This document shows positions 11,968 to 24,135 of a DNA stretch of 64,000 nt, one piece after another; position 1 is the first letter of the stretch, and the number at the start of each line of letters is the position of its first letter. Location: assembly GCA_029990175.1 (NCBI GenBank), contig JARKIP010000003.1, positions 3,038,001-3,102,000 of the forward strand, given 5' to 3'. Both the position numbers and the translations under genes were made by a program. Source of the stretch: Petunia secreta (taxonomy: Eukaryota; Streptophyta; Magnoliopsida; Solanales; Solanaceae). The notes beneath the pieces were generated by a model. That model searched no databases, had not been told where the DNA came from, and worked only from the letters and a program-made list of their open reading frames with translations.

Positions 11968-13881
11968 TGTTGACACCCAATTTTGTCCCGAATTTTTCAA
12001 AATTATTAAATTCTGGTAATATTTTCATAATTGAGGTTTAAATTGGAAAATTAAATAAATAATGATAATAAAAGAGATCAATTGTAGTTTCAAAGAAAAG
12101 TGCTAAAATTGCAAAATCCCACCAAATTTAATCCACTCGTGCAACTCATTCATTTTTTTTAAAATTAATTATAAAATTGTGCCAAATCCGCTCCCCTCCT
12201 TGAAATCTATCCTATTTGTGCAAAGCCTATATATGCATACACACTATTCATTCATCATCTACAACCCACTACCATCTCCCCTTGATCCAAAACCCTACCC
12301 CCACCACTATAAAGAAAAAAAGCCAGCCGCGGCTCATATCCATCATCCTCATTTTATTTACTTGTCCCTTTCCTTTACAAATCAGATCTCAAAAGGGGCA
12401 ACTCCCCTCGTTCCCTTCTCCCTTTCAAAAATAATACCCACACACAAACAGATCTAGAACAGGGGAGACGGAGGGGTATATAATCAGTGAGATCGAGGTT
12501 GAGATTCGGACCATCGGAACGGCTCCTTTCATCTTCTCCTCATTACACTAACACACCACTCCCACACAAAAAAAAAAAAAAGGCACGAGCAGATATACAC
12601 ATACACCAAATCGATTAGAAACAGAAGATGGTATCGGCGAAAGCAAACAGAAACAGGAATAGATCGGGGTTGAGTTTTGGAAGACATAACCAGTGGTGTC
12701 ACTAGTCATCACCGCCGGAGAACCCCGTCGCCGGTGACATATTCCTATGCTTCCGATTTGGTCTGTTATTGAACGGAAAAGGGTTTGGGGTTGTAGTGAT
12801 GCCGCTATCGGCGTTGCTCCTCCTCCCTGTTCGAATCTGCTCTGTTTTGATTGTTCCGCCGTTGTTTCTTGCCTTGGTTTATTTGGGACAGCTGTGGTTT
12901 TGTTTTCGTCTGATGATAGGCGATTCACAAGATGTCTGAATCTCATGATGTTTGATCGAGATGTTGGTCTCTTGTACAGATCCCTTTCGTTGGTTGCTAA
13001 TTATTTTTTGTTACATGATTAGCTATTTCTACTGGGTTTTGAATCGATTGATAATCGGGGTCGTAGCGACACCGCCAGAAACAGGCTGGAAGTTGCTCCC
13101 CTGTTCCTGTTCTCCATTTCTGGTGGTTTGGTGTTTGAAACTGAATTTGAAAGGAGGTAGAGTGGTAGTGACGCCACTGAGCAGTTTCTCCTCCTCTGTT
13201 CGTGTGTATATTCCGTTTGTTTCGCTTGAATGATTCACTGCAGGTTCTAAAACTAGTTGGGTCTTGATCTGTTTGGACACTTTTCTCCATTCCTGATGCT
13301 AGAATTGGCAACCTAAATGTATCGTTGACCCTTTTGTTCCCTGTTTGAAAGATTGGTCCTGTCCATTCCCTTCTATGGTGCATTTAGTCCTTGTGGAGAT
13401 GGTTCTGGATTCTGATGTTGCTTATTTGGTTAGCTAAATGCAGTTAGACCCGTTCAATTTTTTTCAGACTATTATGTTGCGCAGCTTGACCCGTTTACTT
13501 GACCCACCCGATTTCAACATATATTGCATTTAGCCTATGAAAATATGTACTTACTTGAGGCATAGACTGATATGAACACGATGCTACTGGCCGATGAAAA
13601 TATACACATGCATGTATTGAGGCCTACACAAGGAATTGACGGAAATAAATTGACGGATTTTGAACTTGATACTACACTTGAACCGTCCCGTTCCCGTGTC
13701 CCTAAAGCAAAAGGCGATGATGAATGCATTTTAACGCTAAGCAAGTTGAATAGAGTAGTGGGTTTGGTGCTTTGGCACGGCAACACGGCCCGGGCTCCGT
13801 GTTTGCAACCGTACCAAATCTCGAGCCTCTATTCGACGCGCCATGCAAACCTGAGCCTAAATTTTGCAAAAAACAAACCCC

Positions 13882-13956
<75 letters not shown>

Positions 13957-14796
13957 TATTATTATTATATATTCTATTATTATTATTATATATATTTTTT
14001 TTCTTATTATTATTATTACTTTATTATTATTTTATTTTATTAATCATTACACTTTATTATCGTACTAATTCCGTTTAATTCCCGTTTTATTGCGAGGTAT
14101 ATCTTGGCACGAGCAATTCGGGAACGCTTTTGGCTAACTCGCGAATGAGAATAGTCCTTTGCATTGAGGGCATTTGGGGATTGAATTCGGACCCGAGCAT
14201 TCAGAAATAAGACTTAGGAATTTTAGAAAAAATCAAGACTCCCGCGAGTTGATCAATTTACCGGTTCTATCTTTAACTTTGCCTTCCTTAGATATTTATG
14301 TAAATAAAATGTGTGAATTATTTTATTTGATAATAATATTTGATTGCTTGGTTTATTGCTTTACTTTATGTGCATTATCCTTTTTATTTTTGAAGTCGTT
14401 ATTTAATTTATTGCAAACTGAGACAAATTAGCAAAATGCGTGCAAAAGAAATTAAAATATTTTTCATAAACAAGTTTTATTTCAATTAATTATTTTAGAT
14501 AATTCTTTTAGAAAAGCATATTTTGCAAATATTTGGAAACCTGTCGGATTAACCGTATTTTACGGAATTTCGGAAGTGCCTTAAAAACCTTCTTCCGAAA
14601 TTAATAAAACCTCTTACTTTTAGAATCTCTGGAAGAAAGACCGTCTTTTTTATAAAACGGAGTTTTGCACGCATTTGTTAATTTGGTTCCCTGTTTTCCT
14701 TAAATTGGGTGGCGACTCCAAAAACTCCAAAAGAGTTAGTCCATCCTGTCGATATTCCGGAATTTATCCCTTTCAGGGTAATTTTGGGGTTCAACA
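11968..14796 (+). repeat. 3' LTR of Ogre/Tat-like element
   Basis: A 2829-bp direct repeat of 3233-6066, including the same GTAGTGATGCC blocks and TTA microsatellite (13882-13955). It is followed by the second TACAC target copy. Confidence 0.95.
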
Positions 14797-14889
14797 TACA
14801 CATAAGTTATATATGTACACATATAACTTATGTGTACACGAAATATCTGTGTGTACACATTACTTATATGTGTGCACATTAACACATAC
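14797..14889. repeat. Left part of MULE-1 gene intron 2 with TGTGTACACAT repeats
   Basis: It resumes the MULE-1 sequence after the retrotransposon, with copies of ACACATATAACTTATGTGTACAC. On the minus strand the donor GTATGTG lies at 14889. Confidence 0.85.
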
Positions 14890-15829
14890 CACTTCTGGGG
14901 CTGCCTCTACTGATTTTGCACCATCTTCAACCGTCTCCTCATCATCATCATCATCATCATCATTGTTATCCAAGTTCTCAGCATCCTTCTCGGCATTATC
15001 CAACTCCTTCTCAGCATTGTCATCATCCTATATTATCTTTCTCAACAACGCCCTCCAATTTTTCAAGGCAGCACGTTTTTCTTTTTCACCAGCAGCAGTA
15101 CCAACAAGTTCTCCACCTTCTTCTTGTACTCCACAAGCAGTACCAACACGTTCTCCACTTTCACCACTTTCTTGTTGTCTTCCACATTCTTGTTCTTCTA
15201 CTACGGGTTTTCCACTAACACTAACACCTTCTACTTGCTTTTCCCTTCTACTAACACTGGCAACAACATCTACTTCTTCTTCCCTTCCACTAACACTACC
15301 AACACCTTCTACTTCTTCTTCCCTTCCACTAATACCACCAACAACATCTTTTTCTACTCCATCCCTTCCACTAACAGCTCCTTCTTCTACTCCATCCCTT
15401 CCACTAGCATCACCTTCTTTTTCAATAACCTCACTAACAACTTTTTCACCAGCCTCTTCTTCTCTATCACCAGTAACTCTATCATTTTCTTTCTCCACTG
15501 CATTTTTCTCTCCCTTATTGCATTCTACATCGCCCTCCTTATTTTCACCTACCTGAGTTGCAGAGCCCTCATTTTTTGATCCACTATCTATGAGTGTCGC
15601 TTGTTGATTAACTTCTTCAACGGTTTGATTAACACCTACAGGTGCACACATATCTATGCTGGCTTGGCTTGGCTCTCTGATTGGGCCTCATTTGATCGTG
15701 CTTTACCGCTGGCAGTTCTAGTTCTTTTGCTAGTATTTTCAGACGTCTCGCTTCTTCCATCAGCCTTCCTCTTGCCACCCCTGTTACTGATACCACTAGC
15801 CTCCCCACGACGTGTGCTAACCATTGTAT
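14890..15829 (-). pseudogene. N-terminal exon of MULE-1 Ulp1-type gene, NLS-like and acidic, broken
   Basis: The start codon is at 15824, 5 nt into the exon (acceptor CTATGTAG, 15837-15830). The protein opens MVSTRRGEASG with a basic stretch (GGKRKADGR, SKRTRT) suggestive of nuclear entry. It then runs through a long Glu/Gly/Val-rich repetitive region (GREEEVEGV-type repeats) and an Asp tract encoded by (TCA)n on the plus strand. Two lesions are visible: a tandem duplication of GGCTT (15661-15670, plus strand) shifts the frame, and TAG at 15030-15028 stops it. Beyond each lesion the original frame continues to the donor at 14889. MULE-2 has an equivalent exon (about 61077-60316). Confidence 0.75.
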
Positions 15830-16410
15830 CTACATAGCAAATAAAAGGAATAACATAGTTAGGTTAAATGAAAACGGCTTCTAAGAGAATTACATATGGT
15901 AAGGTGCAGATACATTATGTGTACACATCAAGAATATGTGTAAAATAGTAGTGCATTTTTTAAACTTGTGTTCATACGTCAAGAATATGTGTACACATTT
16001 GGAATATGTATAAAATTAATAAACCTTTTTTTTAACTTCTGTGTACACATAAGGATATATGTGTACACATAAACAATATGTGTACACATCAAGAATATGT
16101 GTACAGATCTTGCAGATCTATGCCCATTTTTTAAGATATACACTCATCTTTTGTTTACACATATGCAAAGATGTGTACACATTTGCAAATATGTTTACAC
16201 ATATTTCTGATGTTTACACATAATTTTTTCGTTCGAATCGAAGTCGCGATATAATTCAGTGTATTCTGGGTTTTCAAAACGAACTTGCACCAGAAAATCC
16301 ATATACAAACTCAGAAATGCACCAGAAAATGAACTCAGACCAGAAAACGAAACAAGATTTTTTAAACGAACTATATTCTTATTTTTTCTTTTAAAAAATT
16401 GAAAAATTAC
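15830..16410 (-). other. 5'UTR intron of MULE-1 Ulp1-type gene, packed with palindromes
   Basis: On the minus strand the donor is AAACAG|GTAATT (16411/16410) and the acceptor is CTATGTAG (ending 15830). About 15910-16215 contains many TGTGTACACAT copies. MULE-2 has an intron in the same position (61082-61515). Confidence 0.65.
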
Positions 16411-16620
16411 CTGTTTTTACTTGATGAACGGAAATATGCAACAATCGGTTTAGTTCCACCACAAATTTGACGGAATCAAAGAAAAAACGAACAAATTTTG
16501 ACGATGAACAGTGGGTTTTTTGAAAACTGAAGAGAGAGAAATGGGTGTAGTTGAAGAGCTTTTGTGAGAAATGGGGAAATGGGATTTGCAGAAGAGAGAG
16601 TGTATATATATATTGTACAA
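16411..16620 (-). promoter_or_regulatory. Putative 5'UTR and TATA region of MULE-1 Ulp1-type gene
   Basis: On the minus strand TATATATATACACTCTCTC (about 16612-16594) precedes a pyrimidine-rich leader that ends at the donor at 16411. The layout (TATA, CT-rich leader, 5'UTR intron, ATG) is plant-like. There is no expression evidence in the sequence itself. Confidence 0.45.
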
Positions 16621-17349
16621 GTTTGCCCCACCTGTTGCCCCACTCTTGTACTTCTCCGCCAGGTGTTTTGCCCCACAATTGTGTTTTCATCTTTTAATAT
16701 TTGCAAAACGGTCCCTCCCCCTCTTAATCAGCCCCTTAATGATGCCAAGACAATAAAAGAAAGTGGAAAAGAAATTTGTGACCCCTTTTATTCTTTAAAG
16801 ACTTGAGAGGTCTTTCACCTCTTTCATCACTAGTTACTATAAGTAGTGGGCTTAAATCCCGGTGACACTCTTTAACATTTCTTGTTGCAATTTTGCGGTT
16901 CCGCCACTGAATTATTCCGGATTTGGAGTATAGATATTCTGACATCTGATCATTCAGCTGTGTATGGAACCATGGCACTATTTCAAATGGTGTGAGCCTG
17001 GTAACTTACTTCTATGAACTTCAGCTTTAAAAAATCTGCCAATACTGTCGTAAATTTCATGCGAACTGCATTCTCCATTATTTGGAGCCTTTCTCTTACA
17101 TACTAATTTCTCCAGATTCAAGACTTGTGTTCTGTTTGGCAGCACCCAAGTCTTGGTGCTTTTTTATTTCTACATCTCGACTAAGCAAGAAAACCGAAAA
17201 CAGATTATTGAAATGTCCAAGCAGAATCAAGATTTGACTTCGATCATTCTTTCATTCTTAGGGATATGCAGTTCTAGCACATTTCAAGCAACTGAGACCA
17301 TTTCCCTGAAAGGATGTTCCCATAAGCCAAAACAATCAGTGTGAATCTG
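16621..17349. other. Intergenic stretch; likely MULE-1 right flank
   Basis: No gene recognised. Short ORFs here have no recognisable motifs. The MULE-1 boundary probably lies in 16.6-16.8 kb but no target duplication could be defined without the left end. Confidence 0.4.
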
Positions 17350-18500
17350 CAGATATAGGCCAATTGACAATCTTGTATGGAGGCTTTTTTCTCATAACAC
17401 TTGGAAACAGTGGAATCAAAGCAAAATTTCCATCTTTGGATGCTGATCAATTTGACGAAAAGGATGCCAAAGAGGGTGCTATCGAGTTACTTCAAATGGC
17501 TACTGTTTTGTATCACTCTTGGAGCCATGCTTGGTGTTAGATTTTTTGTCTGGAGAAGTGACAACCAAGGCAGGGATTGGTTATTTGGCGTCTGCTCTAT
17601 AGCAGTTGGTTTGGTCATCCTGTTCTTAACCAAGTGAAAACCATTTCATAGAAACAATGTTCCAAAAAGAAGCCCTCTCATGTGTATCAGACATTTTTTG
17701 TTGCATCTTTAGAAACAGAAATCTCCAACTACCACATAACAAAGAAGATTTACATCAGATCAAGAGTAGAGAGCCTGAAAATGAAACTGAGATTCTTCAA
17801 ATGACCTATCAATTCAAGTACGTAAAGCACTTTTTTAGTTTCAGATTATTTTGTTGATGTATTGCTGCACTAACCAAATTCCCACACTGCACAGATTCTT
17901 GGACAAGGCAGCCATACCGAGGACCAATCAAGAAGCATCCACATCAAAAGCACATGGAGCCTCCGTGCCATCTCACAAGTTGAAGAAACAAAGATTGTAG
18001 TCAGAATGCTCCCAATTATACTGAGCACTGTCTTCACGATCACTTATATGGCTCAACAAAGCATAACAACGAAAAGAAAATCCAAAACTTCGAAATCCCA
18101 GGGCCTTCCTTACCTACAATTCACAACTATTCCAACTCTTCCTTGTACCAGTCTATGATCGTATTTTCATCCCAATAGCAAGAAAAATCACAGGGATTCT
18201 TCTGGGGTTCGACAACTCCAACGTATATGTGCTGGACTAGTACTTTCAGCAGCTACTACGGTAGTAGCTGCAGTTGTAGAAAGTCGCAGGAAATCAGTTG
18301 CTATTAACATGGTTGATTCACCCAGTAACCTACAAGTGTGAATTTGGAATATTTGCAATGGCTGAAAATTTACCACTGTGGTTACAAAGAGAGCACAACG
18401 GCCACGAAATCACTGAGTATGGCCATTTCTTGGTCTTCACAAGCGCAGTAGCGGTGACTGTAATGTACAGGGTGAGTCGTGGCTGGTTAACTAATAATAA
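17350..18500 (+). pseudogene. NPF (NRT1/PTR family, POT) transporter pseudogene
   Basis: Family-like segments appear in order but in shifting frames: ITLGNSGIKAKF..LDADQFDEKD (about 17385-17465), RNRNLQLPHNKEDLH (about 17711-17755), FLDKAAIPR (about 17895), SQVEETKIVVRMLPIILSTVF (about 17970-18030), PVYDRIFIPIARKITG (about 18150-18195) and LQRICAGLVLSA (about 18215-18250). Known NPF transporters are about 550-600 aa with 12 membrane spans. Here the N-terminal spans are missing and many stops and frameshifts occur. A GTACGT..CACAG intron at about 17818-17893 interrupts the usual ..F|FLDKAA junction, so this is a decayed genomic duplicate, not a processed copy. Confidence 0.85.
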
Positions 18501-19399
18501 CTGAACCGAGACAAGCTAGATTACTTCTATTGGTTGCTAGCAGGAGTTGGTGTCTGAACTTTGGTTTTTATTTACTGTGTGCTTCGTGGTATAAGCATAA
18601 GAAGCTAGAACTGAATCAGGAAGATGTTATCTGTGATAAGGCGGCCAAGGGAAATTGAAACATGTGTCGTTTAGGAAATACTCACACCTAACATATTTAA
18701 CCTAGTTTACACACAGTAATATAATAAGACACTACTTTTTACAGACTCCATGTAATCCTGCACTCAAAGTATTTTTAGTTGATTCAAAGAGGCAAATGAT
18801 CTTAGTCTCTGGCATATCTAAAGCATATCTAGGAGAAAGATCCTGCCAGTATGATGAAGAGACTTGGCTAGCTGTGGCATTTCCAAATATGAAGTACACT
18901 TCACACAGAGTTGGATTGGAAAGGAAGAACTGAATATTATATCACAACGTAAATTCAGCTATTGATTACTAATTTCACTTTGTATCTGCATAACTAAGTT
19001 TTGCTCCTTTTTCTTCTTCTTTTTCTTGTAATGTTTTGCTCCATTACACAGCCAGGCTTAGTCCTTCATTGCTAAGCTTTGCTAAGCCTCTCCTTGCCTA
19101 ATTTAGTGCTGAATGTCTGGTTTATTTAGAAGGCAACTGCATTTCCATTGCCACTGAACTTGGTCTTACAATACACTTCTACTGTCCTTTTTTTTCTTAT
19201 TTTAAATACCAGAGTTCAGGCAGTAGCAAAGATAAACTTTTGATACTAGAGTTACTGATTCCTTTCCATTCACATTCAATTTACAAATGATATGATGTAC
19301 AAGCCAGGCAACCATTTTCAATCATCACAGTAAGGAAGATGATGAGAATCTACACTACAGCATGCGGGAACTGGTGAATAAAAAATAACCTTTAGTTTC
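18501..19399. other. Intergenic; 3' flank of the TIN1-like gene
   Basis: About 900 bp with no ORF of interest. It lies downstream of the minus-strand gene ending at 19400, so its terminator/polyadenylation region is expected here. Confidence 0.5.
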
Positions 19400-22300
19400 C
19401 TACCATCTAACATCCAATGTTAAAGGCTCTGGCGGGACAAGAAAAGAAGAAATTTTGGTAAAGGACAAATTCGACATCAAATCACTCCATGAAGACGAAT
19501 CTACTTCAATAAAAGGTCTGACCTTCTTAATAAAACGCGGCTTCAACATCTCTTCCTCAAACTTAGCTGTTATTTCAAACCATGATCGTTCAACAGCTGG
19601 CCTTGTTCTCCACTCCCCCAAAGTAGTCCAGTATGTGTCATTGTTCCGAATACCTCTTTCCAACTCCAACTGGAAGCGAAAAAGGGTCAAGTCTTTAACT
19701 CCCACTTCTAAAAGATCTAAACTTGCAATTTGACTGGTTTTGCCACCTAGAAAACTCCTTAGAACTATTTCCAGTAATGTTATCTTCTGGCTCAGAAAAT
19801 CATCATACGAGCTCCGCTTTCTGTAAATGTGCCTTGTATAACATTTTTCAGAGAGCAACTTGATAGCTCTTCTGGATACAAAGGCCGTTTCAATTCTTAA
19901 ATCAGGGTTTCTGGATATATAGGCAAGTACTGCTGCAGATCCGCTTGCATATACAGGAAGTAATGGTATGCAGGACGATTGCCAAATGTATTCAAATTGA
20001 CCACTTCCAGACTTGGTCAAAATGCTCCCGTTTACCAATTTAAGCAAATCAGAGATGTTGACCAATGATATTTCATCCGCACCTTTAACTTCTACAGTGA
20101 TGCCCTCACCGACAAGGATCTTTTTCAACCCCATATGGGAAGAGTTCAGCTGGTAAATTGGTAAATAACAAAATGATGTTAGCTACAACGAAAACATAGA
20201 AATTAATAAACCTCATTGTCGTTGCTGGAATAGGATATAAAAGGAAGGAATCAAGTGATGATAAATCAAACCGTAGCAACAGTAGTTGCAGACTAGCAAG
20301 AAGAGATAAAAGCATAAATCCATATCCATCCCCTTCAAGAGAAAAATCTAAATGATTAAAAGGAATATGTAGCATCAATATCCAACCAGACACACCATGT
20401 CCAAGCACAAATATGCAATATGATAAAATCATTCATGATGCACATATATCACAACAATCAGTCAATACATTGAACAAAATATACTGCCTCCATTCACAAA
20501 TTTGATGTTCTCTCCTTGTGACAAAATTGAAATTTAAAAAAAAATTTACATTTAAAGAAGTTCCATGTATATACAGCAGTTGTACTTTAACCTAAACCTA
20601 GATCAGTTTATAACAACTTTGCTGGTATACCTGCAGCTTCCATTTCATCTGATTAGTCCACTGAAACTTCAAGTGGGTTAGCGATCATAGATATGCTGAA
20701 CCTAAGGACTGTCAAAGTTTTGGCCTGTGATACGTTGATACACAAGACTTGGGAAAATTACGTACTTGGTAGTTGGTGGATTTGATCTAACAAATGCAGC
20801 TAATAAGCCAGGTGGCCTAATGCCACGGGAGAACATTTGTTTCATCTAACACAGTCTACTTCACTAAGCACTCCAACATATGGATCAACAACCAAACACT
20901 ACATCTTCCAGATGGTTTACAGTTCAATTACAATAAAATCTAAATGATTACTCCAACTTTAACTCAGTGACTGCTAAGTAGTACTAACCCGCTGATCCAT
21001 TGTAACACTACGTGCAGCCAAAGTTTATGTACTTAAAATTCTTAAACTATATCTATTAGAACTCAAGCTGAAGACCTACCGTGACTGCTAGCCACTGCTC
21101 CTTTGTGCCAGTGGTGCAGCCTTAATGTGTTCCTTAAAACTTTTTCCACCATATATGTAGAACTTGAGCTGAAGTAAGTGGTACACACTACTCCTTGGTG
21201 ACATAGATGCTACCTTGTTTTTCATGCATATTTCAAATTTTACAACTACATGTATAGAGCTCGAGCTAAAGTGGGTATGTCTGCTGCCACTTACATCCAA
21301 ATACAAGACTTAAATTCAACTAAGGAAACACTACACACGTAAAGACCATCTACAGCCTTGCAAAATTTACTGCTACAAACAAAAGCAAAACAGGAAAGAA
21401 TTGAGGAAAAAATGTAAAGCTAAAGAAAGATAGACATACAGGTAAGCTCAATGAGAGGTAGTCATCGCCAGTAGCATACAATTCGAACGGCCCTTGAATT
21501 TTCAAGACATCAAGAGTAGCCTTAGAACCAATCGCTCTGACCAAAGACTCAAAATCAGACTCATTCTTGTTAACAAAGTTCAAGCTTTTCCACTGCGATA
21601 CTTCATCAGACATCATGAACACAAATTCCATCTTCCCGAATCTGACCTTAAACTCATATTTCCTTAAAGTTCCAAACTTTAATTCCTTCACATCCAATTT
21701 AGAAACTTTCAAGTCTTGAATATCCCATTTCTCTTTCTTAGCAACATCCTTTAACACTTCCTGAATACATGTACAACAATAACTATAAAACCCCATTAAA
21801 GAATCAGTAATTCAACGAAACTCATTACAAAAACAGAGAAAAATCAAAACTTTAGCAAATTAAAGAATCAGTAAAATTACATTAATTTAGCAAAAACCCC
21901 TTTAGAGAATAAGTAAATTACAGTAATTTAGGAAACCCCATTAAAAAGAAGGGATTTTTACACTGCCTGAACATTGGCTAGGCTGCTTACATAAAAAATA
22001 GCCATCATTTGTATATTTTATGTATAGTTTATGCATAGTACGTGGAAATAAGTGTATAACCTATGTATCCCAATTAGGACGACTATTTTTGTATAGTTCC
22101 CATTACAGAATCAGAAAAAATAACAGTAATTTAGCACAACCAACTAAAGAAACAAACAGAATAACAGTGATTTAGCAACACCAATTAACAGAATCAAGAA
22201 AATAACAGTAATTAAGCAAACTCCAAGCTGAGTAACAGAACAAACCTGGAGAAAGGGAGGAGGGTGAGGTGACAATTGAGGAAATTCTTGGTAGTTGATT

Positions 22301-22401
22301 CTTGGATAAAGGAAGTGAGAGATGTTGAAAGGTATAGATGATGAAGTGGTAAATGAAATTGGAAAGATAAGGAACAAGAGTAGGAGAAAAGTATGGATCA
22401 T
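19400..22401 (-). CDS. TIN1: TUNICAMYCIN INDUCED 1-like secretory-pathway protein, three exons
   Basis: Exons are 22401-22246, 21760-21440 and 20149-19400. They splice with GT..AG and in-frame phase 0 to a 408-aa protein with no internal stop. The start at 22401 opens a hydrophobic signal peptide (MIHTFLLLLFLIFPISF). Exon 2 encodes a charged region (LKVSKLDVKELKFGTLRKYEFKV is its core; about residues 53-159). Exon 3 carries GLKKILVGEGITVEV, CYTRHIYRKR and the C-terminal VRPFIEVDS..PPEPLTLDVRW. I recognise this as resembling plant TIN1 (Arabidopsis, about 420 aa), an ER-stress-inducible protein of unclear molecular function. That identity is from recollection and not certain. No transmembrane helix other than the signal peptide is evident. 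Confidence 0.8.
21950..22100. repeat. Repeat-like insertion in TIN1-like intron 1
   Basis: AAAAATAGCCATCATTTGTATATTTTATG and similar text, of a kind I have seen widely in Solanaceae intergenic DNA, lies in the 485-bp first intron. Its family could not be named. Confidence 0.3.
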
Positions 22402-24135
22402 TCTTGTATATTTTGATTTTGCTATGCAAATGGCAATAGGATTAACAGGCTTTTGCTTTTTGCAGAGACAATACTCAGATCTACAGAGGGACAATGAAAA
22501 TTGACCATTTAGGACACTGCATCATGGCATTTTGTTAAGTAAATCGGAGTCGACTATATGAATTAGTAAGTTAATTCATTTGGAATTGAAATTTAAAGAG
22601 AAGTTTTGATAAGAAAAAGAAATCACTGTGTGATTTTTCACGAGTTTGAACCATATATAAATGTGACATGCTCTGTGCACTAGACTACTTTTTTTGTTTG
22701 TATTAACATACATAAATTCCTAAACAAAATTAAAAAGCCTATAGCAAATACTGAACATAAAATGTACTAATATAACTAAATTCAACCAACATATGCTCTG
22801 CATAGACCATTTTTGTTTTGCACTTAATATTTCATTAGATTTGAATGAACTCAAAGATGTTAAGTAGTATTAGTTTTTTGCGAAATTTTCTTCAACATAA
22901 TTTTTTTATTCCTCCTTATCTCATTTTAATACTTTATTGTAATTTTCAGACTCATTAAACCGGTACATTTGAAAGTTGGTAGGACATGAACAAACCATAT
23001 CAACCTAACATTGTAAATTTGAGTCTTGTCCTGTATGACCGTGCAACTTAGATGTTACATATAATATCGAATCTCATATAGTAACATGGTTGGCGTTGCA
23101 ACCGCTCATTAAAGTTTGTTTATCACTTTACAAGTATCCTTTCATTACATAGCACACCACTTGCACGTCTCAATTCTACCTTCTTTAATTAATTTTATGC
23201 ATTTGCCATATCATTCTCTTATGAATTCGAACTAGACAGATTTGGTTATCCATAAATTTCGAAGTACAACTTGAAATTGCAGATTAAATCAACCTACTAT
23301 CAAAACATAAACGTTACAGATTTAATTGATTTCACAATGGTATTTTTGAATTTTCAACACATATATGAAAAGATAATATATCCGAGTTATTACAGGTACT
23401 TATACCAGAGCAGCCAAAAGATATAAAGGCAGCGCCAAGAAGCCAAGAAAGCGCATCTCTAAGGATGGCCAATCTCGAGGCGAATTGCCCTCCCAATTCA
23501 AAGCAGTAAATTCCACAACTTTAAAGCTGTGCGCACAAGGGCTTTTTTTTTTTCCCCTTTTTTTGGATAAGAGAAACTGCGCACATACAGTTCATGAACA
23601 TGCGCAACACACAAAGCAAAGAAAATTGTTACATGGAGTACTTCAAAAATCCACTACATTCAGCAGGAATACAAGCAAATAATAAACACATTCAGACTCA
23701 GAAACAATTGTCGTGATTTGCTGCTGGACCTTTGCTGGATTGACGCAGGCACAGACGTGTCTCCCGTGGTCCAGTTCTCCACTCTTAAAGTTTAGCATAG
23801 AAAAATGTTCAAGGTCCGAGAACACCACCAATCAACAGTTCTTCAGTTCATCACAACTGACTAGGTATATTCCAATTACAGCTTCATCTCTGAGACTTTC
23901 CACAACATAGTTGCAGAAACCACCCAAGATAGTTGAGAAAGAAATAGTAACACAGTGGATTAAGATAATCCATCCTCGAAATTGTTCGCATTGTGGATCA
24001 AATGCCACAAGATGGGATGGGAACTATACAGCTGATCCAATGAGCCAAAAGGCAGAAAATGACCAGTAAATGAATAGAATAAACAGATGAAAGAAGTCAG
24101 TTGAACACCTCCCCTCAGAACAAAGGGGCCAAGGT
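22402..24135. other. Intergenic between TIN1-like promoter and TPP 3' end
   Basis: About 1.7 kb and AT-rich. It contains the promoter of the TIN1-like gene (directly above 22401) and the 3'UTR of the peptidase gene (near 24135). ORFs at 23.5-24.2 kb have no motifs. No other feature could be supported. Confidence 0.5.

Larger units (their letters stand above)
3233..14796 (+). mobile_element. Complete non-autonomous Ogre/Tat-like LTR retrotransposon
   Basis: It has two 2.83-kb direct LTRs (3233-6066 and 11968-14796), both starting TGTTGA and ending TCAACA, with a perfect 5-bp target duplication TACAC (3228-3232 / 14797-14801). A primer site TGGCGACTCCGCTGGGGA lies 3 nt after the 5' LTR, and a purine tract (GGGTAAAGAGGGGCAG) precedes the 3' LTR. 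The primer site resembles the tRNA-Arg-type site known for Ogre/Tat elements. By eye the LTRs differ at about nine substitutions plus homopolymer and ATT-run length, so the insertion is young. The 5.9-kb interior has no gag, protease, RT or integrase and is rich in tandem repeats. Confidence 0.95.
1..16620. mobile_element. MULE-1: Mutator-like element carrying transposase and Ulp1/DUF1985-type gene (left end outside window)
   Basis: A plus-strand MuDR-type transposase (1-1530) faces a minus-strand gene with a DUF1985-like region (2275-3169) and a basic/acidic N-terminal exon (14890-15829). This convergent pairing is the known arrangement of the Ulp1-carrying (Kaonashi-type) plant MULEs. All non-coding parts contain the palindrome ATGTGTACACAT and variants. 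An 11.6-kb LTR retrotransposon (3233-14796) splits it. The right boundary is approximate: the last element-like sequence is the 5'UTR/TATA region near 16.41-16.62 kb. I found no terminal inverted repeat, which fits non-TIR MULEs, and the left end is not in the window. Confidence 0.75.

Noticed and set aside
14675..15556. 293-aa plus-strand Ser/Thr/Pro-rich ORF
   Set aside because: It is the antisense shadow of the acidic minus-strand exon of the MULE-1 Ulp1-type gene and begins in an LTR of the Ogre-like element.
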